Shown here: positions 25,479-34,822 of the stretch, one piece after another | Layout of the letters: every line of letters starts with the position of its first letter | Position numbering within the stretch: position 1 is the first letter of the stretch | From: Chitinophagaceae bacterium | GTDB lineage: Bacteria; Bacteroidota; Bacteroidia; Cytophagales; Cytophagaceae | Length of the DNA: 64,000 bases | Reading direction: 5' to 3' | NCBI GenBank assembly: GCA_028288365.1 | Contig: JAQBNU010000031.1 | Coordinates: 1 to 64,000 of the forward strand | Notes under the pieces: model-generated | Told to the model about the DNA's origin: nothing | The model's database searches: none | Seen by the model: only the letters and a program-made list of their open reading frames with translations | Made by a program: the position numbers and the translations under genes

Positions 25479-26795
25479 CTATAAAGTTCCCGCTGCTTTC
25501 TTATAATTCATCACCGCTACCAAATACGAATACGCCGCATTCAAATAATTCGTTTGTGTCTGCTGCAAGGTATAATATGTAATCGTCAGGTCATTGGGCT
25601 TGATAGCTCCGTTGCGTAAGCGATCTCCATCAATTTTATAAAGCTCTGCGGCAAGCGCCAGATTTTTCTTTTGTGCATCCAGATCTGATTGTGCATTTTT
25701 AATAGCCGTCAATGCATTCTTCGTTTCTTGCTGGTAATCGTTTTGCAATTTTTCATATTTCAATCGCGAAGATTTTCCTCTCAGTTTATATTCGGTCTTC
25801 GTTCTTTCTTTTAAGAATCCATCAAACAAAGGAATACTCGCCTTCACACCTAAGTAATTAAACGGATACCAGTTCTGCGATTGAAATGGATTGTATTCAT
25901 TGTTCAGGTATTGCCAGGAATAATTCGCATAAAAACTTACGGTAGGAATGTAAGAGAAATTTTGTTTCCGCACCCCCAATTCATAAATTTCATACTGCAC
26001 TCTTTCCATCTCCAACTCTGGTCTGTTGATGGCTTCTGCTGTGTTCAGACCTTTGTAGTTTTGGTATAAACTTTCAATGTTGTCCGACAAAGAATCTGAT
26101 CCCACCGAATCCGCACCAATCTTATAATACAAATCATCCAATGAAAGTGCGGCACTGTTTATGTTCTTTTGATTTTCAGAAACTGCATTTTCATAATCGA
26201 TGCGGTAGCGTTGTAAATCGTATGAAGTGATCGCTCCTTGTGCAAACTGATCTTTTGCTGTATTATAAACGGCACCCGAACGGTTCAGGTTTTCAGACGA
26301 TAGTTTTGTTTTTTCTTTCCACAACAACGTCGCGTAATAAGATTCCGTCACTTCTTGTTTCACCGTTAATCCTGTTTTCTTTTCTCCAATGCGGTTGTAT
26401 TCCGCCTGCACTTGTGCCACTTGCTTATCGCCTCTGTTGCTGGGATTAAAAATGGTTTGATTGAAGTTAACTCCCATCAAAGTATTATATGTTGTTCCGA
26501 ATTGAACCGGTCTGTCTGTTCCCGGTGTTCCAAAGATAGCACCTGGCAATACGTTCGTTTGAAGTTGCGTATTGTAGCGCCAATCCAGGTCTGCCGTCAA
26601 CTGAGGCAAAATTTTGGAATTGACTTTACGCACTTCGTTTTCAGCAATCTGCGTATTGAGTTGTTCAATTTTCAAATCGGTCCGATGTTGCAAAGCAAAT
26701 TGAAGCGCTTCGTCAAGCGAAAGTGGTTTCTTAGCCTGTGCATTCATCAGCATCGGCGTAACCAACATAAAAGACAATAAGATGAATTTTTTCAT
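25479..26795 (-). CDS. TolC-family outer membrane efflux protein
   Basis: 438 aa with a signal peptide (ending MNAQA) and two TolC repeats: LSLDEALQFALQHRTDLKIEQLNTQIAENEV at the start and a mirrored helical half with coiled coil from about residue 330. The fold forms an outer membrane channel and a periplasmic helical tunnel. It is the last gene of an exporter operon (ATPase, adaptor, permease, TolC), 18 bases after the permease. Substrate unknown. Confidence 0.92.
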   Translation of the reverse strand: MKKFILLSFMLVTPMLMNAQAKKPLSLDEALQFALQHRTDLKIEQLNTQIAENEVRKVNSKILPQLTADLDWRYNTQLQTNVLPGAIFGTPGTDRPVQFGTTYNTLMGVNFNQTIFNPSNRGDKQVAQVQAEYNRIGEKKTGLTVKQEVTESYYATLLWKEKTKLSSENLNRSGAVYNTAKDQFAQGAITSYDLQRYRIDYENAVSENQKNINSAALSLDDLYYKIGADSVGSDSLSDNIESLYQNYKGLNTAEAINRPELEMERVQYEIYELGVRKQNFSYIPTVSFYANYSWQYLNNEYNPFQSQNWYPFNYLGVKASIPLFDGFLKERTKTEYKLRGKSSRLKYEKLQNDYQQETKNALTAIKNAQSDLDAQKKNLALAAELYKIDGDRLRNGAIKPNDLTITYYTLQQTQTNYLNAAYSYLVAVMNYKKAAGTL

Positions 26796-26813
26796 TTCTT
26801 TTTTATTAATGGA

Positions 26814-27938
26814 TTAACCTCTGAATACCTGAGCCGGTTCAAGATTTGTAATTCTTTTAATGGCAAACGAACTTCCTAACAAGGCAATGAGCATGGTGAC
26901 TACGAAAAACGTGAAGCGCAACCACAGCGGATAGTTAAAGTATGTTCCTGCGTTAGCAATTCCATTTCTAAACCCTTCGACTAAAAGAGTACCGATGAGA
27001 AAACCCACGAAAGAAACAATCATTGCTTGGCAAATGATGAGCTTGCGGATATAACCGTTTGTTGCACCAATGGCTTTAAGGGTTCCATAATCTTTGATCC
27101 GATCAATGGCCGCTGAATACAAAGTCAATCCAATGATGACAAAGCCTACGATCAAGGCAAACACAATCAAGGTCCCAAATGAAATCGCGATACCCGATGT
27201 TTTCAATACCGTGATGATGGAAGAAGAAGCAAAGTCATCGCTGTTCCATGCCTTCACCGTGTTAATATTTTTATTGATCAGTGCAATCACTTTCGCTTCA
27301 TCATCTTTGTTTTTTAATTTGACTAAAAATGCACTGGCTTTATTGGCTGGAAAATTTCCCAGGTAGCGCGCACGTTCTAGTGTCGTAAAGGTATAGACAC
27401 CTCCACCAAAAGCCCTGACACCTTTAGTCTGCGCGGCATCGAAGACCTTCTTTCCATTGACTTCAAAGTATTGATGAAGTTCCAGATCTCCCAATGTTGC
27501 TTTATCAAAATAGTCAGTGATGATGGCGCCGTCCTGCAGCATGTCTTCCTTGTTGCCTATAGAAAGATTCCATGGGCCTCCAGCGAAGGATGGGGCCTCC
27601 ACTCCAATTAACGTAATGCCTGCTGACTTTCCATTTGTAAAACGCGCAGCACCTGCTGTCACTACAATCGGGTGTACACTTTCAACACCTTCAATACTTT
27701 TCAATTCATAACCGACACGCATGTCAAGTGTAGCCAAAGCCGTCACATTGGTCGTACGATCATCCACTACCCACACATATTCCGGATTGTTGCGCACCAG
27801 ACTACTCATGGCATTGATGAGAAAAATAAAAATTCCGCATTGCTGACCGATCAGGAAAACAGAAATAATCGTTCCGGCTAATGCTCCGACGGATTTTGGT
27901 TTATCGTATAAGATAAATCGTAAGGCAGTTTTAAACAT
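26814..27938 (-). CDS. ABC exporter permease of the DevC/MacB type
   Basis: 374 aa, four membrane segments: one near the N-terminus (about 18-40), then a large periplasmic domain (about 45-245), then three helices at the C-terminus, and a short tail with ITNLEPAQVFRG. The FtsX motif region IDRIKDYGTLKAIGATNGYIRKLI is clear. In the DevABC and MacAB class such permeases convert ATP hydrolysis into mechanical movement of the adaptor and TolC. The gap to the adaptor gene is 10 bases. Confidence 0.9.
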   Translation of the reverse strand: MFKTALRFILYDKPKSVGALAGTIISVFLIGQQCGIFIFLINAMSSLVRNNPEYVWVVDDRTTNVTALATLDMRVGYELKSIEGVESVHPIVVTAGAARFTNGKSAGITLIGVEAPSFAGGPWNLSIGNKEDMLQDGAIITDYFDKATLGDLELHQYFEVNGKKVFDAAQTKGVRAFGGGVYTFTTLERARYLGNFPANKASAFLVKLKNKDDEAKVIALINKNINTVKAWNSDDFASSSIITVLKTSGIAISFGTLIVFALIVGFVIIGLTLYSAAIDRIKDYGTLKAIGATNGYIRKLIICQAMIVSFVGFLIGTLLVEGFRNGIANAGTYFNYPLWLRFTFFVVTMLIALLGSSFAIKRITNLEPAQVFRG

Positions 27939-27948
27939 ATCCTGAAGA

Positions 27949-28893
27949 TTATTTATGAAGAAGAATGACAGATTCTACGCGACTTCCGATCAATGCTTTT
28001 TCACCAGCGTCTAACAACACACGTACTTCACGTACACGTCTGTCTTCCATGTTGGCTGCACCATCTGAGAATAAAGATTTTTTCTTCAAGTAAGGTGACG
28101 TAAGAATCACCGTGCCTGTACCCAATGTATCTGTTTTACCTTGTGGACGGATGTATGCTTTCATTCCTACCTGAACTTTGTCTGCAAACAATTCATCTAT
28201 TTCCGTAACAGCCATCAACGGGCCATCTGGGGCGAAGTCACAGATGGATTGATTCGTTCCTAAATTTGTTCCGATCTTAATGTCCATCGACAATACTCTG
28301 CCATCTACCGGAGCCTTCACTTTTTTCCTGTTCACTAATTTGGTGTAATAGTTAATGTCGGCAGATAATTCATTCAAACGACTTTGTTGTTGTTTGATAT
28401 TTGATTGCGCACTGGTCAAGTCTGCTTGTGAAGATTCGTAAGTAAAACGACTATCGTCAAACACTTGCTTCGTGATGGCACCCGATTGAAATAAATTGGT
28501 GTTGCGGTCAAAATTTGCTTTCGCATTTTCTGATTTTACACGAATCGAATTGCACTGTGCTTGTGTGGCATTGATCAATGCTTGTTGCGTAGCCAGTTTT
28601 GATTGTGCCTGTTGCAATTGTGCCTGTTCTACATCACTGATCAATTCGATGATGACATCACCTGCTTTTACTTCGTCGTTGATGTCATGGTCAATTTTTT
28701 GTACGATACCACCTGTTTCTGCATACAGAGAAACGATGTGAGACTTAGGCTCTACCAGCGCGACGCCTACAATCTGTGTGATCTGCATAGGTTTTGCTGT
28801 AGAGTCTTTCGCTGCTTGTTCTTCTTTACTTTTACCTCCGCAGGAAACAAGTAAGGTAATGGATAGGGTTGCAAAAATTAATTTTCTAAACAT
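27949..28893 (-). CDS. HlyD/DevB-type periplasmic adaptor lipoprotein
   Basis: 314 aa with a lipobox (ITLLVSC, Cys18). Order of parts: lipoyl half-motif (VEPKSHIVSLYAETGGIVQKI), coiled-coil hairpin with Gln/Ala-rich helices (about 90-190), second lipoyl half (VNRKKVKAPVDGRVLSMDIKIG), and a beta-barrel and membrane-proximal end. It links the permease to TolC. Lipid anchoring in place of a membrane helix is common in this phylum. Third-from-last gene position fits co-transcription with the ATPase. Confidence 0.9.
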   Translation of the reverse strand: MFRKLIFATLSITLLVSCGGKSKEEQAAKDSTAKPMQITQIVGVALVEPKSHIVSLYAETGGIVQKIDHDINDEVKAGDVIIELISDVEQAQLQQAQSKLATQQALINATQAQCNSIRVKSENAKANFDRNTNLFQSGAITKQVFDDSRFTYESSQADLTSAQSNIKQQQSRLNELSADINYYTKLVNRKKVKAPVDGRVLSMDIKIGTNLGTNQSICDFAPDGPLMAVTEIDELFADKVQVGMKAYIRPQGKTDTLGTGTVILTSPYLKKKSLFSDGAANMEDRRVREVRVLLDAGEKALIGSRVESVILLHK

Positions 28894-28904
28894 GTGATAA
28901 AGGA

Positions 28905-29597
28905 TTAATGAGTGATATCTGTGGTTCCGGTTATTTCTGTTACAATGCCATTATTAACTTCTATAATACGATGTGCATATTGTCGCAATCGTGGATCGTG
29001 CGTTACGACAGCAACGGCTTTGCCTTTGTCCGCCAGCGAACGCAATTCTTTCATGACGACTTCCAAAGAATCTTTATCTAGCGAAGCCGTCGGTTCATCG
29101 CATAAAATAAGTTTAGGATCTGTCACTAACGCTCTGGCAATGGCCACACGCTGTTGCTGTCCTCCCGACAATTGCTTTGGCAAATTTTTCTTTCGATCGC
29201 TCATGTCTACCAATTCTAATGCTTGAGTCGTTTTTTGCATGGCCTCGCTGCTTTTCATTCCCATCAATTGCAAAGGCATCATTACATTTTGTTCTGCATT
29301 GAGTGGCGCCAACAAATTGAAATTCTGAAACACAAAGCCAATCGTGTTGAGACGAAGCTTAGCCAGCTGCGCTTGATTCATGCCGTTGACATGTTGTCCA
29401 TCTACCCACAAGTCTCCTTCCGTTGGATAAATCACACAACCCAATAAAGAAAGCAAAGTGGTCTTACCCGATCCAGATGGACCGATGATTAAAATCAATT
29501 CACCTTCGTTGATTTTCAAGTCAGTCTTTTGCAAAGCGATCAACGTCTGATCACCGACTTTGTATTCTTTTGAGACTCCTTTAAGTTCTGCTATCAT
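28905..29597 (-). CDS. ABC exporter ATPase (DevA/LolD/MacB type)
   Basis: 230 aa from ATG 29597; an upstream GTG at 29639 would add a Phe-rich tail with no support. Walker A GPSGSGKTTLL, Q-loop FQNFNLL, signature LSGGQQQRVAIARAL, Walker B LILCDEPTASLD, H-loop VTHD. Length and sequence match the MacB/LolD family of ATPases that drive FtsX-type permeases. It is the first gene of the four-gene exporter operon and is divergent from the MarR-type gene, whose operator-like repeats cover its promoter. Confidence 0.93.
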   Translation of the reverse strand: MIAELKGVSKEYKVGDQTLIALQKTDLKINEGELILIIGPSGSGKTTLLSLLGCVIYPTEGDLWVDGQHVNGMNQAQLAKLRLNTIGFVFQNFNLLAPLNAEQNVMMPLQLMGMKSSEAMQKTTQALELVDMSDRKKNLPKQLSGGQQQRVAIARALVTDPKLILCDEPTASLDKDSLEVVMKELRSLADKGKAVAVVTHDPRLRQYAHRIIEVNNGIVTEITGTTDITH

Positions 29598-29697
29598 AAA
29601 ATGAAAAAAGAAAAACAATACTTCCTTCTGGGCTAGCACATCTGTAAAACCAGAATGCTTGATCCCGCTAAAAACAACAACAATGTTATTTATCGAA

Positions 29698-29778
29698 CAA
29701 ACCTACAACATAAATGATATAAAATGCAACATTTAAAATATATTTTTTATATATTTACAACATAAATGATGTAAAATG
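29698..29778. promoter_or_regulatory. Divergent promoter with two 23-bp direct repeats, likely MarR operator
   Basis: A 23-base sequence beginning TACAACATAAATGAT and ending TAAAATG occurs at 29704-29726 and again at 29756-29778, one mismatch apart, 52 bases between starts (about five helix turns). Its core is an imperfect dyad ACAACAT-AA-ATGATGT. The first copy fills the space between a minus-strand -33 TTG (complement at 29727-29729) and -7 box TAGGTTTG (29698-29705) of the exporter operon. The second copy covers the start of the MarR-type gene, including its ATG. Confidence 0.75.
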
Positions 29779-30405
29779 AATAAAACAATAAATCTGGTCA
29801 ACCTTTGGGGGGAATTTGAAGCGAAGCATCCTGATGCAGAAATCGAGGATTTTTGCCGGTATTACCTGACCTCATTAAGAGAGAAAGACAACGAGGGAAA
29901 GTTATTCAATGGCATGATGCCGCCTACAGATAAAATCATTCTTTCCAAATTGGTACAACGCATTGCTACCATTCAGCAAAGTTATGCCAATGCCGCTTTA
30001 GCCGATGTCTCTGTCAAACAACTGGAAGAATTTCTGATTTTGAATACCGTCAAACAATTGCAAGAAGGGAAAAAGACGGAAGTGATTTACACGTGTTTGA
30101 TGGAGTTGTCAACCGGACTCAATGTGATGTCTAATTTATTGAAACAAGAATTTATTACAGAAGAAGAAGATAAAACAGACAAACGTTCCAAACGTGTAAA
30201 GATTACAGCAAAGGGAGAAGAAGTGTTGCAGGCTTGTTACGTTGCGCTGCGCAAGGCCAATAGTCTCGTTTACCAAGACATGGAAGAGGAAGACATCAGT
30301 TTGACCATTCAGTTGTTAAAAAATGTAGACATCAAATTTTCTCCTTTGTGGCAACAACATAAAGGGAAATCAATGGAGGATATATTAGTCTCTATGAAGT
30401 CGTGA
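29776..30405 (+). CDS. MarR-type winged-helix regulator
   Basis: 209 aa, slightly longer than the usual 140-180 because of an N-terminal helical arm with HPDAEIEDFCRYYL. The DNA-binding part covers about residues 85-160: KKTEVIYTCLMELSTGLNVMSNLLKQEFI, then a charged wing EEEDKTDKRSKRVKITAKGEEVL. It is divergent from an efflux operon and has matching direct repeats in the shared control region, which makes autorepression plus control of the exporter the natural reading. The inducing molecule is unknown. Confidence 0.85.
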   Translation: MNKTINLVNLWGEFEAKHPDAEIEDFCRYYLTSLREKDNEGKLFNGMMPPTDKIILSKLVQRIATIQQSYANAALADVSVKQLEEFLILNTVKQLQEGKKTEVIYTCLMELSTGLNVMSNLLKQEFITEEEDKTDKRSKRVKITAKGEEVLQACYVALRKANSLVYQDMEEEDISLTIQLLKNVDIKFSPLWQQHKGKSMEDILVSMKS

Positions 30406-30426
30406 TCAATATACATGATACCAAAC

Positions 30427-30461
30427 AAAAAAATCCCGATGACAATTACCGGGATTTTTTT
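30427..30461. terminator. Bidirectional terminator
   Basis: AAAAAAATCCCG (30427-30438) pairs with CGGGATTTTTTT (30450-30461) between two convergent genes. Confidence 0.92.
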
Positions 30462-30482
30462 GTTGCAAATGTTTTATCTGAT

Positions 30483-31364
30483 TTACAAAGGCACTTGAAA
30501 TCCTACTGTAAATATCGTCATGATCGTGGTAAACTTATGATTCGCTTTACCCTGGTCTTTGTATACCAATGATTGCGTATAGTTGGCATAGCCTGCTTTG
30601 GCGGTCCACTCACAGAAAATATATTTCAGGATCTCAGCTCTAATCCCTCCTTCTGCACTGACGATGTAGCCTGCCATGTGCCACTTGTTGTTGATCTCTT
30701 GTCCAAACAAGGTCACATCAGTACGAGGGTATACAAAACCAGGTCCGGCTTTCAATACACCACTCAATCTTAATTTTTTACTTGGTGCATTATAAAACTG
30801 GTAGCGTTTCACGATATTAAATGACATGAAGTTGGCTCCGTCTGTATGCTCAAAATGCAAGAAGTGCACAGGATCTAACGGGCCCGTTTGATTGATGGCA
30901 ACACCATTCACCTGACCATGTACATTGACAACCTGGTAATCATTCACCACATATTTTGCATGCTCGTAATTCAATTCAAAACCGATGTCATGCTTGTCGT
31001 TCAACATGTAGCCTAAGCGAACACTGAATTGAGGAATCGTAATTTGTCCAATCTCTGGAATGGCTTCGAAGTTCGGTTTGTCTGAAGCTTGTGCATCCTG
31101 AACAGTAAAATCATAATTACCATAAGGTGTCATGTTACTGTATGGATTCGATGGGTCAGGAGGAGGAGTACTCGTGATCGGACCATCGTTGTGGATGTGT
31201 ATACTGCTTTTGCTGTAGGCTTCACGGTTGTATCCCCAGGAAGCATAAAGTGTACCTTTTCTGCGTTGCTTTTTCGGTGTTGGATTTGGACTCTCGTCAG
31301 TTTGTGCAGAAGAAGATAAAATACCAAGTGGCAACAAACACAAGAGAATCAAGAAGCGATTCAT
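30483..31364 (-). CDS. Hypothetical outer membrane barrel protein, 293 aa
   Basis: No specific family is recognised. It has a signal peptide (ending SSAQ near residue 21), a short basic linker KKQRRKGTLYASWGYNREAYS, a variable Pro/Ser region with TPPPDPSNPYSNMTP, and alternating beta strands such as FSVRLGYMLNDKHDIGFELNYEHAKYVV, ending FTVGFQVPL with a C-terminal Leu. These features fit an outer membrane beta-barrel of about eight strands. It stands alone between the MarR-type gene (convergent) and purM. Confidence 0.75.
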   Translation of the reverse strand: MNRFLILLCLLPLGILSSSAQTDESPNPTPKKQRRKGTLYASWGYNREAYSKSSIHIHNDGPITSTPPPDPSNPYSNMTPYGNYDFTVQDAQASDKPNFEAIPEIGQITIPQFSVRLGYMLNDKHDIGFELNYEHAKYVVNDYQVVNVHGQVNGVAINQTGPLDPVHFLHFEHTDGANFMSFNIVKRYQFYNAPSKKLRLSGVLKAGPGFVYPRTDVTLFGQEINNKWHMAGYIVSAEGGIRAEILKYIFCEWTAKAGYANYTQSLVYKDQGKANHKFTTIMTIFTVGFQVPL

Positions 31365-31430
31365 ATAAATATTTTTTTTATAAATTTAATAAAAGAGTTG
31401 ACTGCATCACACAAAAATGACATCCATCAT

Positions 31431-32606
31431 TTATGCGTATTCTACTATATCTCCCGTACCAGGCACAGTCAGTCGCACTTCGTTTTTACCTGATAAATTT
31501 TCTACGCGACCAATGATTTGTGCATCGATACCAAAGCCCTTACTGATCGCGATGATAGCCGCTGCATGAGCTTCTTCTGTATAGATCTCCATGCGATGCC
31601 CCATGTTGAATACTTTGTACATCTCCGCCCATGAAGCACCGCTTTGTTCTTTGATTGCTTTGAACAAAGGAGGAATCTCAAATAAATGATCTTTGATGAT
31701 GCGCACATCAGAAGTAAAGTGCAACACTTTACTTTGCGCGCCTCCACTGCAATGCACCATGCCTTTAACCTGCGCTCGGTGACTTTCTAATATGGCTTTG
31801 ATGACCGGTGCGTAAGTACGGGTAGGAGAAAGAACAAGCTTACCCATGTTGAGAGGTACTCCTTCCAATACATCCAACAAACCGTATGATCCGGAATAAA
31901 TTAAATCGGATGGCACTTGCGGATCAAAACTCTCGGGATATTTTTCTGCTAATTTTTTATTGAACACATCGTGACGTGCAGAAGTAAGTCCGTTGCTTCC
32001 CATACCACCGTTGTATTCTGCTTCATAATGAGAACGACCATAAGAAGCCAGACCAACTATTACCTGTCCTCCTTTGATGTTAGCATTGTCTATGACATCG
32101 CTTCGCTTCATGCGACAGGTTACTGTACTGTCCACTATAATCGTACGAACAAGATCTCCAACATCGGCCGTCTCTCCTCCCGTACTGTATATGTTCACTC
32201 CGTGTTCACGAAGCATTCGCAATACTTCTTCTGTGCCATTGATGATTTCTGAAATGACTTCACCAGGAATCAAATTCTTATTCCTTCCAATGGTAGAGGA
32301 TAATAAAATATGATCAGTAGCACCAACGCATAATAAATCATCCGTATTCATGATCACAGCATCCTGAGCAATTCCTCTCCACACACTGAGGTCACCGGTT
32401 TCCTTCCAATATAAATAAGCGAGGGAAGATTTTGTGCCTGCACCATCGGCATGCATGATGTTGCAATAGGCTTCATCACCGCCCAGAATATCGGGAATGA
32501 TTTTACAGAATGCCTTTGGGAAAATACCTTTATCTATATTTTTAATGGCAGCATGTACATCCTCTTTCGAAGCAGAAACTCCTCTTTGGTTGTAACGATC
32601 ACTCAT
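31431..32606 (-). CDS. purM: Phosphoribosylformylglycinamidine cyclo-ligase PurM
   Basis: 391 aa from ATG 32606 (MSDRYNQRGVSASKEDV). ATP and Mg2+ binding: ADGAGTKSSLAYLY and QDAVIMNTDDLLCVGA. Later IYSTGGETADVGDLVRT and GGAQSKVLHF give the PurM/PurL signature. It closes the imidazole ring to form AIR. Members in this phylum are longer than the E. coli enzyme (345 aa) by a C-terminal extension and are often labelled AIR synthase-related. It is remote from purN and purH here. Confidence 0.93.
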   Translation of the reverse strand: MSDRYNQRGVSASKEDVHAAIKNIDKGIFPKAFCKIIPDILGGDEAYCNIMHADGAGTKSSLAYLYWKETGDLSVWRGIAQDAVIMNTDDLLCVGATDHILLSSTIGRNKNLIPGEVISEIINGTEEVLRMLREHGVNIYSTGGETADVGDLVRTIIVDSTVTCRMKRSDVIDNANIKGGQVIVGLASYGRSHYEAEYNGGMGSNGLTSARHDVFNKKLAEKYPESFDPQVPSDLIYSGSYGLLDVLEGVPLNMGKLVLSPTRTYAPVIKAILESHRAQVKGMVHCSGGAQSKVLHFTSDVRIIKDHLFEIPPLFKAIKEQSGASWAEMYKVFNMGHRMEIYTEEAHAAAIIAISKGFGIDAQIIGRVENLSGKNEVRLTVPGTGDIVEYA

Positions 32607-32624
32607 AAGTCGATTTTTATGACA

Positions 32625-32632
32625 CAAAAGTA
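32625..32632 (-). promoter_or_regulatory. -7 promoter box of purM
   Basis: Minus-strand TACTTTTG matches TAnnTTTG and lies 18 bases before the purM ATG. It overlaps no gene and sits beside the hairpin that ends the PorE-like gene. Confidence 0.6.
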
Positions 32633-32640
32633 ACAAAAAA

Positions 32641-32681
32641 AAATGTCCGTCCCGATAAATTAATTACCAGGACGGACATTT
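32641..32681 (-). terminator. Terminator after the PorE-like gene
   Basis: AAATGTCCGTCC (32641-32652) pairs with GGACGGACATTT (32670-32681). The minus-strand read-out ends in a run of T. Confidence 0.85.
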
Positions 32682-32702
32682 TAAGTGAGAATTAATCTAT
32701 TG

Positions 32703-34721
32703 TTATTTAGTTTGTTCCTTTTGCTTTTCAAGGAGTTCTTTTTCTCTTTGTTCTCCTTCGTTGATCAAACGGATGGTTTCTTTATCTACGCCTGTTACAC
32801 GAACAGTAGTACGACGGTTTTTCTGATGCTCTTCTTCTGTTTTAGCATCCAGTACCACCAGTTTATCTTCTCCATATCCTTTAGCGATGATACGGTTTTT
32901 ATCGATGCCTTTAGATACGATGAAGTTTACTGCAGACTGAGCACGTTTCTGAGCAAGGCTTCTGTTGTAGGTTGCAGAACCCCTCGCATCTGTATGAGAT
33001 CCCAATTCAATGGCTACGTCTGTGTTAAGCTTCATGAATTCCACCACTTTGAACAACTCGATGGCAGCATCCGGACGGATATCCCACTTGTCGTAATCGT
33101 AGTAGATGTTGTCGATGGCAAACTCCACGTCTTTTTCTTTCACAGGAAGAACGATCTTCACATGGTGAAGAATTTCATTGTCGCCTGGTTTAAGGTCTTT
33201 GTAATTAACCTTCGGAATAAAGACTTCTATTTCTTCCGTCAAGTGGCCTGGTTGCTTAGAAGCAATGACGGTGTATTTGGTTTCAGGTTGTAGGTTCGCT
33301 TTGAACTGACCGTTTTCATCTGCCGTGATGACTTGTACCGTGTCTCCTTTTTCATCTATAATGATGATATGACTTCCTGGCAACAAAAATTGTTTTTTGT
33401 CTTTTCCTTCACCGAAGACTGTACCGTCCAATACATAATGCGCTACGCGTACTTTTGACTCGTCTACGAATTCATAAATGTCATCGTCTCCTTTTCCACC
33501 TGGTCTGTTGGAAGCAAAATAACCATTGATAGAATCGGTATAGAACAACGTCAATTCATCGTAGCTGGTGTTGATACCAGAACCCATGTTTTCAATTTTG
33601 ATATTGTTTCCTTCTTTTTTTACTTCAAAGAAATCCAACGCTCCGATAGATGGGTGACCGTCTGAAGAGAAATAGAATTTACCTTCTTTGCTTTCGTAAG
33701 GGAACATGTCGTTTCCTCTGGTGTTGATGGGTGTGCCTAGGTTTTCAGGGTTGTCCCACTGACCTTCTGCATTTTTTGTGCATTTGTAAATATCTACTCC
33801 GCCATTACCACCTTCACGGTTAGACGCGAAGTACAATGTTTTTTCATCTACAGACAAGATAGGACTTGCATCCCATGCTTCAGGACTGTTGATCTTTAGC
33901 AATTCTGCTTTCCCCCAGGTGCCATCTGGTTGACGTGTAGAAGAATAAATATCTACATCCAACGCACCTTTTTTCGTACCGTCGTTTCCTCTTGCGAAGA
34001 TCAGTGTGTTGCCGTCTTTGGTGAGAATAGCATTCGATTCGTGTGCATCAGGCGTGTTGATCAAATCGGCGGGAAGCTTTTTCGCCTGACCCGAAAAACG
34101 AGAAGAGCCATCAAAAATGTACTGGTAGATTTCTGTAAATCCGGTACCGTTCGCAGCATGCATTTTATCTACTCCTCTGGAGGTGGTGAAATAAAGACTG
34201 TTCTCAAATACAAACGGAGAGTACTCTGCCGCATCTGTGTTCAGGTCTTCGATATTGGTGATTTTGAAAAGGGATTTTTTATTGACAATCTCACTCAGGA
34301 TCTTGATGTTTTGCAACTCATTTTTTGCCCTATTGATGAAATCGAAGTTCGTTCCAACCTTAATGTAATTGCTGAATTGGTTGGCAGCCGCTTCATAGTT
34401 TCCATTGGATTTCAAGGCATAGGCATAATAGAAATAAGCCTCTTCATCTGTTACCTTCGCGTCAATGGCTTTTTTGTAGTATTGCTCAGACTCATGGTAA
34501 CGGTTAGACCTGCGGTAAGATTCTGCCAACAAGTAATTGGCTTCTCCTGCAGGTGCTCCATAAGATACAGCTTGCTGTAAGTTTTCAATAGCGAACTGGT
34601 ATTCAGCCTGATTGTATTGTTCTTTGGCTTTGTTCAGGTATTTAGTCGCTTTAGGGGTACAAGCAAGGGCTACATAAAGTAGGGTTGCTACTAAAACACT
34701 TAGACGAAATTTTGTCAACAT
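32703..34721 (-). CDS. porE: TPR / PD40 / OmpA-domain lipoprotein (PorE-like, T9SS)
   Basis: 672 aa lipoprotein (lipobox VALAC, Cys21). Parts in order: TPR repeats (about 25-140, NKAKEQYNQAEYQFAIENLQ), WD40-like PD40 propeller (about 165-415, with VDEKTLYFASNREGG), a carboxypeptidase-regulatory-like beta domain (about 440-520), and a C-terminal OmpA peptidoglycan-binding domain (ELGSHTDARGSATYNRSLAQKRAQ). This order is the hallmark of PorE and related proteins, which tie the type IX secretion apparatus to peptidoglycan. A PorZ-like gene and a sorting-domain cargo in the same window agree with the presence of that system. Several paralogues with this layout exist per genome, so the exact name is less certain. 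Confidence 0.82.
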   Translation of the reverse strand: MLTKFRLSVLVATLLYVALACTPKATKYLNKAKEQYNQAEYQFAIENLQQAVSYGAPAGEANYLLAESYRRSNRYHESEQYYKKAIDAKVTDEEAYFYYAYALKSNGNYEAAANQFSNYIKVGTNFDFINRAKNELQNIKILSEIVNKKSLFKITNIEDLNTDAAEYSPFVFENSLYFTTSRGVDKMHAANGTGFTEIYQYIFDGSSRFSGQAKKLPADLINTPDAHESNAILTKDGNTLIFARGNDGTKKGALDVDIYSSTRQPDGTWGKAELLKINSPEAWDASPILSVDEKTLYFASNREGGNGGVDIYKCTKNAEGQWDNPENLGTPINTRGNDMFPYESKEGKFYFSSDGHPSIGALDFFEVKKEGNNIKIENMGSGINTSYDELTLFYTDSINGYFASNRPGGKGDDDIYEFVDESKVRVAHYVLDGTVFGEGKDKKQFLLPGSHIIIIDEKGDTVQVITADENGQFKANLQPETKYTVIASKQPGHLTEEIEVFIPKVNYKDLKPGDNEILHHVKIVLPVKEKDVEFAIDNIYYDYDKWDIRPDAAIELFKVVEFMKLNTDVAIELGSHTDARGSATYNRSLAQKRAQSAVNFIVSKGIDKNRIIAKGYGEDKLVVLDAKTEEEHQKNRRTTVRVTGVDKETIRLINEGEQREKELLEKQKEQTK

Positions 34722-34822
34722 TGGTTAAATACGGTTAACTAGCTAAAAATAAACTACTGCAAGTTAGAAAAAGTGGGCAATTTTTAAAGTAATTAATTGG
34801 ACTTTTTAAAAGTTTTTTATCC

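Noticed and set aside
29598-29639. GTG extension of the exporter ATPase
   Set aside because: It adds a Phe-rich tail with no family match and the ATG at 29597 begins the usual MIAELKGVSKEY.
32685-33293. 202-codon Phe-rich frame opposite the PorE-like gene
   Set aside because: It mirrors the OmpA domain, which is clearly coding on the minus strand.
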